A stretch of 64,000 bases of DNA from an uncultured Alphaproteobacteria bacterium. Lineage in GTDB: Bacteria > Pseudomonadota > Alphaproteobacteria > Rhizobiales > Aestuariivirgaceae. Of this stretch, positions 1-8,382 are shown piece after piece. Both the position numbers and the translations under genes were made by a program. The stretch covers positions 124,001 through 188,000 of the forward strand of contig CAMFKI010000002.1 in assembly GCA_945957365.1 (NCBI GenBank). Direction: 5' to 3'. The notes below the pieces were generated by a model. The model was given only the letters and a program-made list of their open reading frames with translations, did not search any database and had not been told where the DNA came from. Numbering within the stretch: the stretch's first letter is position 1; each line of letters opens with the position of its first letter.

Positions 1-1377
<1,377 letters not shown>

Positions 1378-1379
1378 GG

Positions 1380-3941
1380 TTATTCCGCCAGCACCCTGGT
1401 GGTGGGGAAGGTGACGTCGGCCAGCGTGCCCTTGCGCGGCTCGCTGGTGAGGACGAGACGGGCGCGATTGGCCTCCACCAGCGCCTTGGTGAGCGGCAGG
1501 CCGAGGCCGGTGCCCTGCACCTCGCGGCCCTCGGTGATGATGCGGCCGAAGGGTTCCAGCGCGCCGCGCAGCTGGTCATCGTCCATGCCGATGCCGGTGT
1601 CCTTGACGCGCAGCTTGAGTTCGCCGTTGTTCATCAGCACGGCTGAGACCACGACCTGGCCGCCGGGATCGGTGAACTTGATGGCGTTGGACACGAGGTT
1701 CAGCAGCGCCTGGCGCATCGAGCGCAGGTCGGCGACGACGTTGGGGAGATCGGGCGGCATGGACTTGCGCAGCACGACGCGCGCCGCCGTGGCCTGCTCC
1801 TGCAGCATCTTCATCACATAGTCGGCGACGTCGCCGAGCGACACCGCGGTGAAGTTCAGCTCGAGCTTGCCGGCCTCTACCTTGGACAGGTCGAGCAGGT
1901 CGTTGATGAGCGACAGGAGATGCGCGCCGGAGGCGTGGATGTCCTGCACGTAGCCGCGGTATTTCTCGTTGTCGATTTCGCCGAAGCGGCCGAGCCGCAT
2001 GACTTCGGAGAAGCCCATGATGGCGTTGAGCGGGGTTCTGAGCTCATGGCTGACGCTGGCCAGGAATTCCGATTTCTGGCGGCTCGTCGCTTCGGCCTTC
2101 TCCTTGGCCTCGCGCAGTTCGGCCTCGGTCTTCTTCCACTGGGTGATGTCGCGGACGACGGCGCAGAAGGCGGCCTGCGAGCGCGTCGCCTGCAGCCGGC
2201 CGATGGTCAGGAACAGCGGCACCGTGCCGCCCTGGCTGACCAGCGCGGTGACTTCGCGGCCGTCATTGAAGACCGCCGCCAGGCCCGGGCCCTGAAGCGC
2301 CGCGAGATAATCGCGCACCACCTTGCGGCTGTCGGGCGAGAGCAGGTCGAACAGCGGCTTTCCCGCCACCTCGGCGATGCGATAGCCGAAGATCGATTCG
2401 GCACCCGCGCTGAAGGTGTGGATGCGCGCATCCTGGTCGAGGGTGATGATGCCGTCGGCGGCGGTGTCGAGGATGGCGCGCAGTTCCTGGTCGGCGTCCT
2501 GCCCGGGCGCGCGGACGGGAAGCTGGATCACCTCGGCGCTGGGGCGCGGCGCCTCGGGGGCGGCTAGCGTTTCGGCGGTGCCCGCCGGCGCGGCGGCGGG
2601 GGCAGGGACGGGGGCAGCCGGAGCCGGCGCCGGCGGCGCGGCGAGGCGGAGTTCGGGGCGTTCGAGGCGCGGCGCCTCCGCCGGATGCAGCACGAACTGA
2701 CGTGCCGGACCGCCGAGCCACGGGATCACCGCCATCTGCACGCCGGCTTCGATGCGGCCCCCGGTATCGGTCATGATTTCGGCGCGCGGCAAGGCCTGGC
2801 CGAGCTGGCCGAAGCGCTCCGACAAAGCCTCGTCGTTGATCACGTCCTCGCCGGTCTCGTAGCCGAACAGGCGCGCCGCGGCGGGATTGGCGTAGAGCAG
2901 CTGCCCGTCCTTGGCGACCAGCACGGCTTCAGGCCGGTTTTCGAGCGGCAGGCGCACCTGGTCGGGGATGCGCTGCAGCTTGCGGCGTGGCGGCGGCGGC
3001 CTGGTTTCCACCGCGGCGGCGGGCGGTGCGGGGGACGTTGCGGGGGCGGGGCTGGCCTGGCGAATGCCTTCCTCGAGGGCCTTGGCGAGCTTCTCGAAGG
3101 CGGCGGCATCAGCCTCGGAGAGCCGGCCCGGGGGCTTGCCCGCCGGGGCCGGTTCGGCCGCGGCGGGGGCCGCGGCGGCGGCAGGAGGTGAGGCGGCCGC
3201 CGGCTCGGCGCCCGACAGCCGCAGCTCCAGTGCGCGGCGCTCGGTCACGTCGTCGAGCAGCAGCATGGCGAAGGCCGCAGCCTCGCCCTCGCGGTTCAGG
3301 CGGCGCGCCGTGAGGCGGATGTCGCGGATGCCGATGCGCACGTTGAGGGCGCGGTGCAGCACCACCGTTCCGGCGGCGCCGATGCGGGCCAGCAGCGCAT
3401 CCGCCGCAGGCTGTTCGCCCAGCAGTTCGGCGAGGCTGCCGCGCTGGTTGGCGCCGAGCAGCATGAGCGCGGCGGCATTGAGGTGGCGGAAATTGCCGTC
3501 GCGGCCCACGAGCACGGCGGCGGAAGGCAGAAGGTCGAAGGCGGCGGCCATGTCGGCCTCGCCGCGCGCCTGGTCATGCTCGCCCGAGGCGCGCGCCACC
3601 GCGAGCACCCCGGGGCGGCCATCGGCCAGCGCATGGATCATGCAGCGGCAGGTGATCGGCGCTTCGGCGGCCGAGGGGAAATCGAGATCGACCGTTTCCA
3701 CCTGGCCGCGATGCAGGCTGCGCGACAGGCCCATCATGGCCTCGACACCCGGCTCCTGGGCATCGAAGGGGCGGTCGATCAGGTCGAACAGGGAGGCGCC
3801 GCCGAAGAAGGCGATGCCCGCCGGATTGGCCCAGACGATGCGCGCCCGTCCGGCATCCCACAGCCAGGCGGCCTCCGGCACGTCCCTCAGGTCTTCCAGC
3901 GTCGGTGTCGCGACGTCGGCCACGGCTGACAACCCCCTCAT
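1380..3941 (-). CDS. multi-PAS sensor histidine kinase, PdhS/PleC/DivJ-like
   Basis: Likely 853 residues from the ATG at 3941; a longer frame to 4118 lies over the phasin promoter and is unlikely. PAS-like segments lie near residues 15-60, 320-400 and 500-615 and are joined by long Ala/Pro-rich linkers. The C-terminal kinase core has the H-box SVSHELRTP (His about 632), N-box NLVSNAIKFT, G1 DTGIGM and G2 GTGLGLPL. The H-box region and the ending EGREVQGTGLGLPLTKAL resemble the kinases that act on DivK in Hyphomicrobiales cell-cycle control; that role is inferred from similarity only. No transmembrane segment is evident, so it is probably a soluble or polarly recruited protein. No response regulator lies next to it. 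Confidence 0.85.
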   Translation of the reverse strand: MRGLSAVADVATPTLEDLRDVPEAAWLWDAGRARIVWANPAGIAFFGGASLFDLIDRPFDAQEPGVEAMMGLSRSLHRGQVETVDLDFPSAAEAPITCRCMIHALADGRPGVLAVARASGEHDQARGEADMAAAFDLLPSAAVLVGRDGNFRHLNAAALMLLGANQRGSLAELLGEQPAADALLARIGAAGTVVLHRALNVRIGIRDIRLTARRLNREGEAAAFAMLLLDDVTERRALELRLSGAEPAAASPPAAAAAPAAAEPAPAGKPPGRLSEADAAAFEKLAKALEEGIRQASPAPATSPAPPAAAVETRPPPPRRKLQRIPDQVRLPLENRPEAVLVAKDGQLLYANPAAARLFGYETGEDVINDEALSERFGQLGQALPRAEIMTDTGGRIEAGVQMAVIPWLGGPARQFVLHPAEAPRLERPELRLAAPPAPAPAAPVPAPAAAPAGTAETLAAPEAPRPSAEVIQLPVRAPGQDADQELRAILDTAADGIITLDQDARIHTFSAGAESIFGYRIAEVAGKPLFDLLSPDSRKVVRDYLAALQGPGLAAVFNDGREVTALVSQGGTVPLFLTIGRLQATRSQAAFCAVVRDITQWKKTEAELREAKEKAEATSRQKSEFLASVSHELRTPLNAIMGFSEVMRLGRFGEIDNEKYRGYVQDIHASGAHLLSLINDLLDLSKVEAGKLELNFTAVSLGDVADYVMKMLQEQATAARVVLRKSMPPDLPNVVADLRSMRQALLNLVSNAIKFTDPGGQVVVSAVLMNNGELKLRVKDTGIGMDDDQLRGALEPFGRIITEGREVQGTGLGLPLTKALVEANRARLVLTSEPRKGTLADVTFPTTRVLAE

Positions 3942-4048
3942 GCGGTCGGCGAACAGGACATCCTGTTTACGATGGCTTAACCGAAAAAATAAAGGAATTC
4001 GGCAACATCCGGTTAATTTTCGCGCCGCCGGCCCGGGGGCGGGGCAGC

Positions 4049-4074
4049 GCACTGCAATATTTATGTTGCAGTGC
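4049..4074. promoter_or_regulatory. inverted repeat overlapping the phasin -35, likely operator
   Basis: Perfect 9-bp arms GCACTGCAA and TTGCAGTGC are separated by 8 bp of AT-rich sequence. The right arm contains the -35 hexamer of the phasin promoter, a classical repressor position. The core resembles the CTGC/GCAG sites described for the PHB-sensing repressor PhaR in alphaproteobacteria, although the spacing here is longer. Which protein binds is inference. Confidence 0.6.
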
Positions 4075-4094
4075 ACAATGAACCTGCCTATATT
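4066..4094 (+). promoter_or_regulatory. sigma-70-type promoter of the phasin gene
   Basis: TTGCAG (4066-4071) and TATATT (4089-4094) are separated by exactly 17 bp, and the gene starts 48 bp downstream. The -35 sits inside the inverted repeat. Confidence 0.6.
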
Positions 4095-4141
4095 CTGTCC
4101 ACGAGGCAGGCGGAGCAAGCCTGGCCAACAGGAGAAACCCC

Positions 4142-4600
4142 ATGTCGATGAAGAAGAGCAAGCCCGAGATGAACACCGAAACCGTGACCAAGGCCACCGA
4201 GCAGGTTGCCGACCAGGTGGCGAGCTTCGCGCAGAAGACCCTCGACCAGGCGCAGGGCGCCTTCGAGAAGGTCTCCGAAGTGGCGCATGGCAATGTCCAG
4301 CTCATGGACGCCGCTGCCAACGCCTACAAGAACCGCGTCACCGACATCCAGCTGAAGTCGATGGAATTCGTTCAGCTCAACATCAATTCGGGCTTCGCCT
4401 TCGCCCGCAAGCTGTTCGCCGTCCGCGACCCGTCCGAGGCCGTGAACCTGCAGCAGAGCTTCCTCAAGGAGCAGGCCGAGACGCTGCAGCGCCAGGCCGC
4501 CGAAATGCAGGAGCTCTCCGTGGCGCTCGCCAAGGAATCGCTGAAGCCAGTGCAGGAGTCGATGACCAAGTCCTTCGCCAGCCTGTCCAAGGTGGCCTGA
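4142..4600 (+). CDS. phasin family protein (PHB granule-associated)
   Basis: A 152-residue, helix-rich, cysteine-free protein with heptad-like stretches and many Gln, Ala and Lys, the composition of alphaproteobacterial phasins that coat polyhydroxybutyrate granules in the cytoplasm. The central part (about residues 50-100), with NAYKNRVTDIQLKSMEFVQ, matches the phasin family style. It is a single-gene unit with its own promoter, an inverted repeat over the -35, and a rho-independent terminator at 4651. ATG 4142 follows an AGGAG-like ribosome site in the preceding 15 bases. Expected control is induction when PHB accumulates, but no regulator is encoded nearby. Confidence 0.88.
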   Translation: MSMKKSKPEMNTETVTKATEQVADQVASFAQKTLDQAQGAFEKVSEVAHGNVQLMDAAANAYKNRVTDIQLKSMEFVQLNINSGFAFARKLFAVRDPSEAVNLQQSFLKEQAETLQRQAAEMQELSVALAKESLKPVQESMTKSFASLSKVA

Positions 4601-4650
4601 TTTCCAACGCTGATGACCGGCCGCACTCCCCGGCCGGACATCAAACTCGC

Positions 4651-4684
4651 AGGGCCCGCTCGTTTCGGCGACGGGCCCTTTTGT
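4651..4684 (+). terminator. rho-independent terminator after the phasin gene
   Basis: Stem AGGGCCCG / CGGGCCCT with a 13-nt loop, followed by TTTTGTT. Confidence 0.8.
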
Positions 4685-4688
4685 TGTC

Positions 4689-4717
4689 TTGAAATCCGCA
4701 CCGACTGGGGCTAGGAA
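4689..4717 (+). promoter_or_regulatory. promoter of tRNA-His
   Basis: TTGAAA (4689-4694), 17-bp spacer, TAGGAA (4712-4717); the tRNA starts 44 bp downstream. Confidence 0.5.
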
Positions 4718-4760
4718 CGCCTCCGTGCGCAGGGGCCACCGGTTCTTGCAGCAAGTGAAT

Positions 4761-4837
4761 GCCGCCTTAGCTCAGTTGGTTAGAGCACTAGATTGTGGAT
4801 CTAGGGGTCCCCCGTTCGAGCCGGGGAGGCGGTACCA
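4761..4837 (+). tRNA. tRNA-His (GTG), alphaproteobacterial type without G-1
   Basis: A full cloverleaf can be folded by eye: acceptor GCCGCCT / AGGCGGT, anticodon stem CTAGA/TCTAG around TTGTGGA (anticodon GTG), T-arm CCCCG-TTCGAGC-CGGGG, and an encoded CCA. The base before position 1 is T, so no G-1 is encoded. Base pair 1-72 is G-U and the discriminator is A73; the D-loop GGTTA supplies U20a. These are the determinants reported for Caulobacter tRNA-His, read by a divergent HisRS; such a HisRS is encoded at 14489. Confidence 0.97.
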
Positions 4838-4840
4838 CTC

Positions 4841-5044
4841 TCAGCGCTTCAGGATCGCCTCGGCCTGGGCCAGCTCATCGGTGATGGCGTCCAGCGATGA
4901 CATGATGGCGCGAATGTCGCGCTCGTCGCACATTCCGGTCATCGCCAGGCGTACCACGTGGGTCTGGGCCTTCACCCGCGCTAGGGCATCATGCAGTTCC
5001 TCCAGCGCGGCGCCGTCCTCAACGATCGCGTTGTCCATGGTCAC
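4841..5044 (-). CDS. small hypothetical protein, 67 aa
   Basis: Not recognised. GTG 5044 is preferred as start because GAGGAA lies 6 nt before it; ATG 5038, two codons later, would be too far from that site. The protein is acidic, predicted mostly helical, with a single Cys and no membrane segment. Its stop lies just 3 bp past the tRNA-His CCA on the opposite strand. It sits at the edge of an AT-rich patch (5041-5220). It could be a spurious frame, but the ribosome site supports translation. Confidence 0.5.
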   Translation of the reverse strand: MTMDNAIVEDGAALEELHDALARVKAQTHVVRLAMTGMCDERDIRAIMSSLDAITDELAQAEAILKR

Positions 5045-5142
5045 GTCAAATTCCTCGGCCTTGCAACTGCAAACTTAACAATAAGTTGTGTCGGCACTGA
5101 CGCGCAAGTGAGGAAAATTCAAGTAGCGGTCAGTAAGTTTAC

Positions 5143-5298
5143 TTATGACGTATGGGAAAGCCACTGAAGATAAAGCGCTAAAACGATTGCCGCACCAAGC
5201 AAGCTCACGTCGAAGGGTTCAAGTATCCAGTGCCCGTGTGATGTCGCCCGCCGCCGCCGCGCGGTGGGAATTTCCTGAAGACGTATCTTCTTCACCAT
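5143..5298 (-). CDS. small single-pass membrane protein, 51 aa
   Basis: Not assigned to a family. ATG 5298 is chosen over the upstream start at 5325 because a strong ribosome site GGGAGG lies 7 nt before it. The N-terminal half is basic (ARRRRA around residues 14-19) and the C-terminal part holds one hydrophobic helix of about 17 residues (VSLLGAAIVLALYLQWL), so the basic end should stay in the cytoplasm. Base composition is lower in GC than the surroundings. It follows the HExxH gene on the same strand with a 60-bp gap, so the two may be cotranscribed. Confidence 0.55.
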   Translation of the reverse strand: MVKKIRLQEIPTARRRRATSHGHWILEPFDVSLLGAAIVLALYLQWLSHTS

Positions 5299-5358
5299 CG
5301 GTGATCCTCCCTTAGGACCTTGCAAGCGGAACCGGGCCGTGATCCGAAAGTTCCGCGC

Positions 5359-5598
5359 TCACTCCTCCCCTGTGCGGCGGAACCCCATGCGCCACAACAG
5401 GTCCGCCGCATGCCGGCCGAGACGGTCGACCTGGCTCTCCTCGAGGTCCGGCAACACCACATGCGCCGCCTCGTGAATGGCGATATCGAGCAGCGTCTGG
5501 TCGTCCAGCGCGGGGTCGATTTCGATCCGCCATTCATGTGGGAACGCAAGTCCCCACATGCCACGGTTGCGCTTGTAGCAGTACCGGATCTTCCGCAT
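5359..5598 (-). CDS. miniature HExxH (zincin-like) protein, 79 aa
   Basis: ATG 5598 has GGAGGGG just upstream; the longer frame starts with GTG 5610 inside that site. The sequence carries IHEAAHVV, with His42-Glu43-Ala-Ala-His46, and then an acidic and helical tail with DLEESQ and LLWRMGF. This layout (HExxH, short acidic segment, terminal LWR helix) resembles the very small zinc-protease-like proteins often found in phages and islands. The third metal ligand may be Glu53/54 or His63; this cannot be settled by eye. Enzyme activity is inference. The gene lies in the small-gene cluster beside tRNA-His. Confidence 0.6.
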   Translation of the reverse strand: MRKIRYCYKRNRGMWGLAFPHEWRIEIDPALDDQTLLDIAIHEAAHVVLPDLEESQVDRLGRHAADLLWRMGFRRTGEE

Positions 5599-5653
5599 TC
5601 TCCCCTCCACGAAGCGGATGCATAACGGAAGTCGATGACATTGGTTCTGCGGT

Positions 5654-5827
5654 TCAGAAGATCACTTCGCCTGCCAGCAGGCCCATGATCAGGAAGATCA
5701 CGAAGATCACGATGGCGATGAAAAACAGGATTTTTGAGATCTGCGCTGCGCCGGACGCAATGCCGGTGAAGCCCAAGACACCTGCGATGACCGAGATGAC
5801 GAGGAAGATGAGCGCCCATTTGAGCAT
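5654..5827 (-). CDS. DUF1328 small membrane protein, 57 aa
   Basis: Translation from ATG 5827 gives 57 residues beginning [20 protein letters not shown] and ending LLAGEVIF. Two hydrophobic helices are separated by [12 protein letters not shown], the pattern of the DUF1328 (YtjA-type) family of inner-membrane peptides of unknown function. AGGAGA lies about 6 nt before the start. The gene is below the usual length cut-off for gene finders. It ends 43 bp before the HExxH gene's ribosome site region, on the same strand. Confidence 0.8.
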   Translation of the reverse strand: MLKWALIFLVISVIAGVLGFTGIASGAAQISKILFFIAIVIFVIFLIMGLLAGEVIF

Positions 5828-5950
5828 GGCTGTCTCCTGAGTTGAGACCGCCGCAACGGAAAACCCACAGGATAAGTTCCCTTGTCGGCATTCGCTGCCC
5901 GGCGTGCGGGCAGGGGCACAACCGCAGCACGGGACGATCGTGCCTCTGCG

Positions 5951-7231
5951 TCAGCCGAGTTCCGCAGGCTTCGGCCCGCCATAGGCCCAGTCGAGCAGCG
6001 CCACGGTATGGACGATGGGGATCGCCGTGCCGAGACCGATCTGGGTGATGCAGCCGATGTTGCCGGTGGCGATGGCCTGCGGTGCGAGGCTCTCGATGTT
6101 GGCCACCTTGCGGTCGCGGAGCTTCGCCGCGATCTCCGGCTGCAGGATGTTGTAAGTGCCGGCCGAGCCGCAGCAGAGGTGGCCCTCCGGCACGTCCAGC
6201 ACCGTGAAGCCGGCGCGGCGCAGGAGGCGCTGCGGCTCCGTCCTGATCTTCTGGCCATGCTGCATGGAACAGGCGGAATGATAGGCGAGGCGCAGGCCGC
6301 CCTGCGCTTCCGGCAGGTCCTGCATCATCAGGAATTCGGTCACGTCCTTGGCCTTGGCGCTGATCGCCTTTGCCTTCTCGGCATAGGCCTCGTCATGGCG
6401 CAGCATGTGGCCGTAATCCTTGATGGTGGTGCCGCAGCCCGACGCCGTGACGATCACCGCATCGACGTGCGCCGCGGTCCACTGATCGACCGAGCGCCGG
6501 GCGCGCGCCAGCGCATCGGCTTCGAGGCCCATGTGGTGGGTGAGCGAGCCGCAACAGGCCTCCTCGCCCGCGACGACGACTTCGAAGCCCAGCCGCGTGA
6601 GCAGGCGGATCGTGGCGGCATTGATGCCGGGGTCGAGCACGCTCTGCACGCAGCCCATGAGCAGGGCGACGCGGCCCTTCCTCTCGCCGTCCGCCGGATA
6701 GGTGCCGGGCTGGCCGGTCGCTTGCGGCACCGGCATGCGCTTCGGCACGAGGCCGAGAAGAGCCGCGATGCGCGTGGCGCCGAAGGACTTCGCCACGGGC
6801 GCCAGCGGTGCGGCGAGCCTGGCGCCGATCAGCGACAGGCGGAACAGTGCCGGGCGCGGCATGGTGAAGGCCAGCACGTTCCGCAGCAGGCGCTCGGAGA
6901 GCGGTCTCCTGTAGGTCTCCTCCACATGGGCGCGCGCGGCGTCCACGAGGTGCATGTAGTTGACGCCCGAGGGACAGGTGGTCATGCAGGACAGGCAGGA
7001 GAGGCAGCGGTCGAGATGCTTCACCGTCTTCGCGTCCGCCGGCGCGCCCGATTCAAGCATGTTCTTGATCAGGTAGATGCGGCCGCGCGGACTGTCGAGC
7101 TCGTCGCCGAGCAGCACATAGGTCGGGCACGTGGCGGTGCAGAAACCGCAATGCACGCATTTGCGCAGGATGTTGTTGGCAGCGTCGATGCGCGGCGTTG
7201 CAAGCTGTTCGGTGGAGAAGTTGGTCTGCAT
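5951..7231 (-). CDS. glcF: glycolate oxidase iron-sulfur subunit GlcF
   Basis: Electron-transfer subunit of the membrane-associated glycolate oxidase, which oxidises glycolate to glyoxylate and passes electrons to the respiratory chain. The 426-residue protein has two 4Fe-4S motifs near the N-terminus, CVHCGFCTATCP (about residues 25-36) and CLSCLSCMTTCP (about 75-86), followed by two cysteine-rich CCG domains with EEACCGSL and GHLCCGSAG. ATG 7231 overlaps the glcE stop by one base (TGATG), showing translational coupling; the longer open frame upstream lies over glcE and is not used. It is the last gene of glcDEF. Confidence 0.95.
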   Translation of the reverse strand: MQTNFSTEQLATPRIDAANNILRKCVHCGFCTATCPTYVLLGDELDSPRGRIYLIKNMLESGAPADAKTVKHLDRCLSCLSCMTTCPSGVNYMHLVDAARAHVEETYRRPLSERLLRNVLAFTMPRPALFRLSLIGARLAAPLAPVAKSFGATRIAALLGLVPKRMPVPQATGQPGTYPADGERKGRVALLMGCVQSVLDPGINAATIRLLTRLGFEVVVAGEEACCGSLTHHMGLEADALARARRSVDQWTAAHVDAVIVTASGCGTTIKDYGHMLRHDEAYAEKAKAISAKAKDVTEFLMMQDLPEAQGGLRLAYHSACSMQHGQKIRTEPQRLLRRAGFTVLDVPEGHLCCGSAGTYNILQPEIAAKLRDRKVANIESLAPQAIATGNIGCITQIGLGTAIPIVHTVALLDWAYGGPKPAELG

Positions 7232-8382
7232 CAGATCCCCCGATACATGCGGCCGGGGTTGAGAATGTGGCGCGGGTCGAAGGCCTCCTTCACCCGGCCC
7301 GAGAGCGCGGCCAGCGCCGGGGCCTGCGGCTGGAACACATCGACGGCCGCGCGCGTCGCTTCCGGCGCGCGGATCAGCGTGGCATGGCCGGACGCGAAAC
7401 TGGCGCGCACCAGGGCTTCCGACGCATCGGGCGATGGCGGCACCTCGAGCCAGATGAGCCCGCCCGCCCAGTCGAAGAGATAGCGGATGTCGAGCCGATC
7501 CTTCAGCCGCCGGATGATGCCCGGCGCTGCGCTGGGCGCCACCGAGATCCGCCACAGCGGATGGCGCGGGTTTTCGGCGAACATCGCGGCATCGCGGATC
7601 GCCTTCCACCTTGCGGCCGAGCTCCTCGCGGCCATCACCTCGATGGGACGCTTCAGCACCTTGCCCAGCAGGTCGCGCCGGTAGGAGACCGACGGGGCGA
7701 TACCTTCGAGGCGGAGGTACACGGCCTCGCCCGGCACATAGGCAGCGCCCGACACCTCGCAGGCCGACTGCATGGCGAGGCTCATGGCGTCGACCGCCTG
7801 CGCGTCGTCGAAGCCGGTCAGCGCCACGGTCTCCTCCGTCTCAGGCGCGGGAAGCACCTTGAGGATCACCGAGGTGAGGGCGGCGAGCGTGCCATGCGAG
7901 CCGGTGAGCAGCTTCGGCATGTCATAGCCGGTCACGTTCTTCACCACGCGCGCCCCCGCCTTGAACAGGTCGCCCGCGCCGGTGACGCCGTGAATGCCGA
8001 GCACGTGGTCGCGTGCCGCGCCGGCCTTGAGGCGGCGCGGCCCCGACAGGTTGCAGGCGACGAGCCCGCCCACCGTGCCGCTGCCCGTGCCGCCGAGCAG
8101 GGCCGACCAGTCCGGCGGCTCGAAGGCCAGCTGCTGGCCGCGCTGGCCGAGCATGCTCTCGACATCGGCGAGCGGCGTTCCGGCGGCAACGTCGAGGATC
8201 AGCTCCTCGGGCTCATAGGCGATGACGCCGGTGAAGCCCGACATGTCGAGGCTCGCCGCGGCCTGCACGGGGCGGCCGAGATGGCGCTTGCTGCCCGTGC
8301 CGATCACCTCCAGCGGCACGTCTGCCGCGGCGATCATCTCCGCCAGTTCCGCTATGCTTGCAGGCTTCAGCACGGCGCTCAT
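7231..8382 (-). CDS. glcE: glycolate oxidase FAD-binding subunit GlcE
   Basis: 383 residues from ATG 8382, which overlaps the glcD stop by one base (TGATG). The N-terminal half is a FAD_binding_4 (PCMH-type) domain with ADVPLEVIGTGSKRHLGRP and the later GSGTVGGLVACNLSGPRRL, matching GlcE, the shorter paralogue of GlcD. It works with GlcD and GlcF in the same complex. The C-terminal part is variable, as is usual for GlcE, and ends FDPRHILNPGRMYRG, a conserved ending of this superfamily. Confidence 0.94.
   Translation of the reverse strand: MSAVLKPASIAELAEMIAAADVPLEVIGTGSKRHLGRPVQAAASLDMSGFTGVIAYEPEELILDVAAGTPLADVESMLGQRGQQLAFEPPDWSALLGGTGSGTVGGLVACNLSGPRRLKAGAARDHVLGIHGVTGAGDLFKAGARVVKNVTGYDMPKLLTGSHGTLAALTSVILKVLPAPETEETVALTGFDDAQAVDAMSLAMQSACEVSGAAYVPGEAVYLRLEGIAPSVSYRRDLLGKVLKRPIEVMAARSSAARWKAIRDAAMFAENPRHPLWRISVAPSAAPGIIRRLKDRLDIRYLFDWAGGLIWLEVPPSPDASEALVRASFASGHATLIRAPEATRAAVDVFQPQAPALAALSGRVKEAFDPRHILNPGRMYRGI

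Noticed and set aside
2911..4692. 593-codon plus-strand frame across the PAS kinase and phasin
   Set aside because: Ser/Ala/Arg-rich shadow frame; it crosses two real genes and the phasin promoter.
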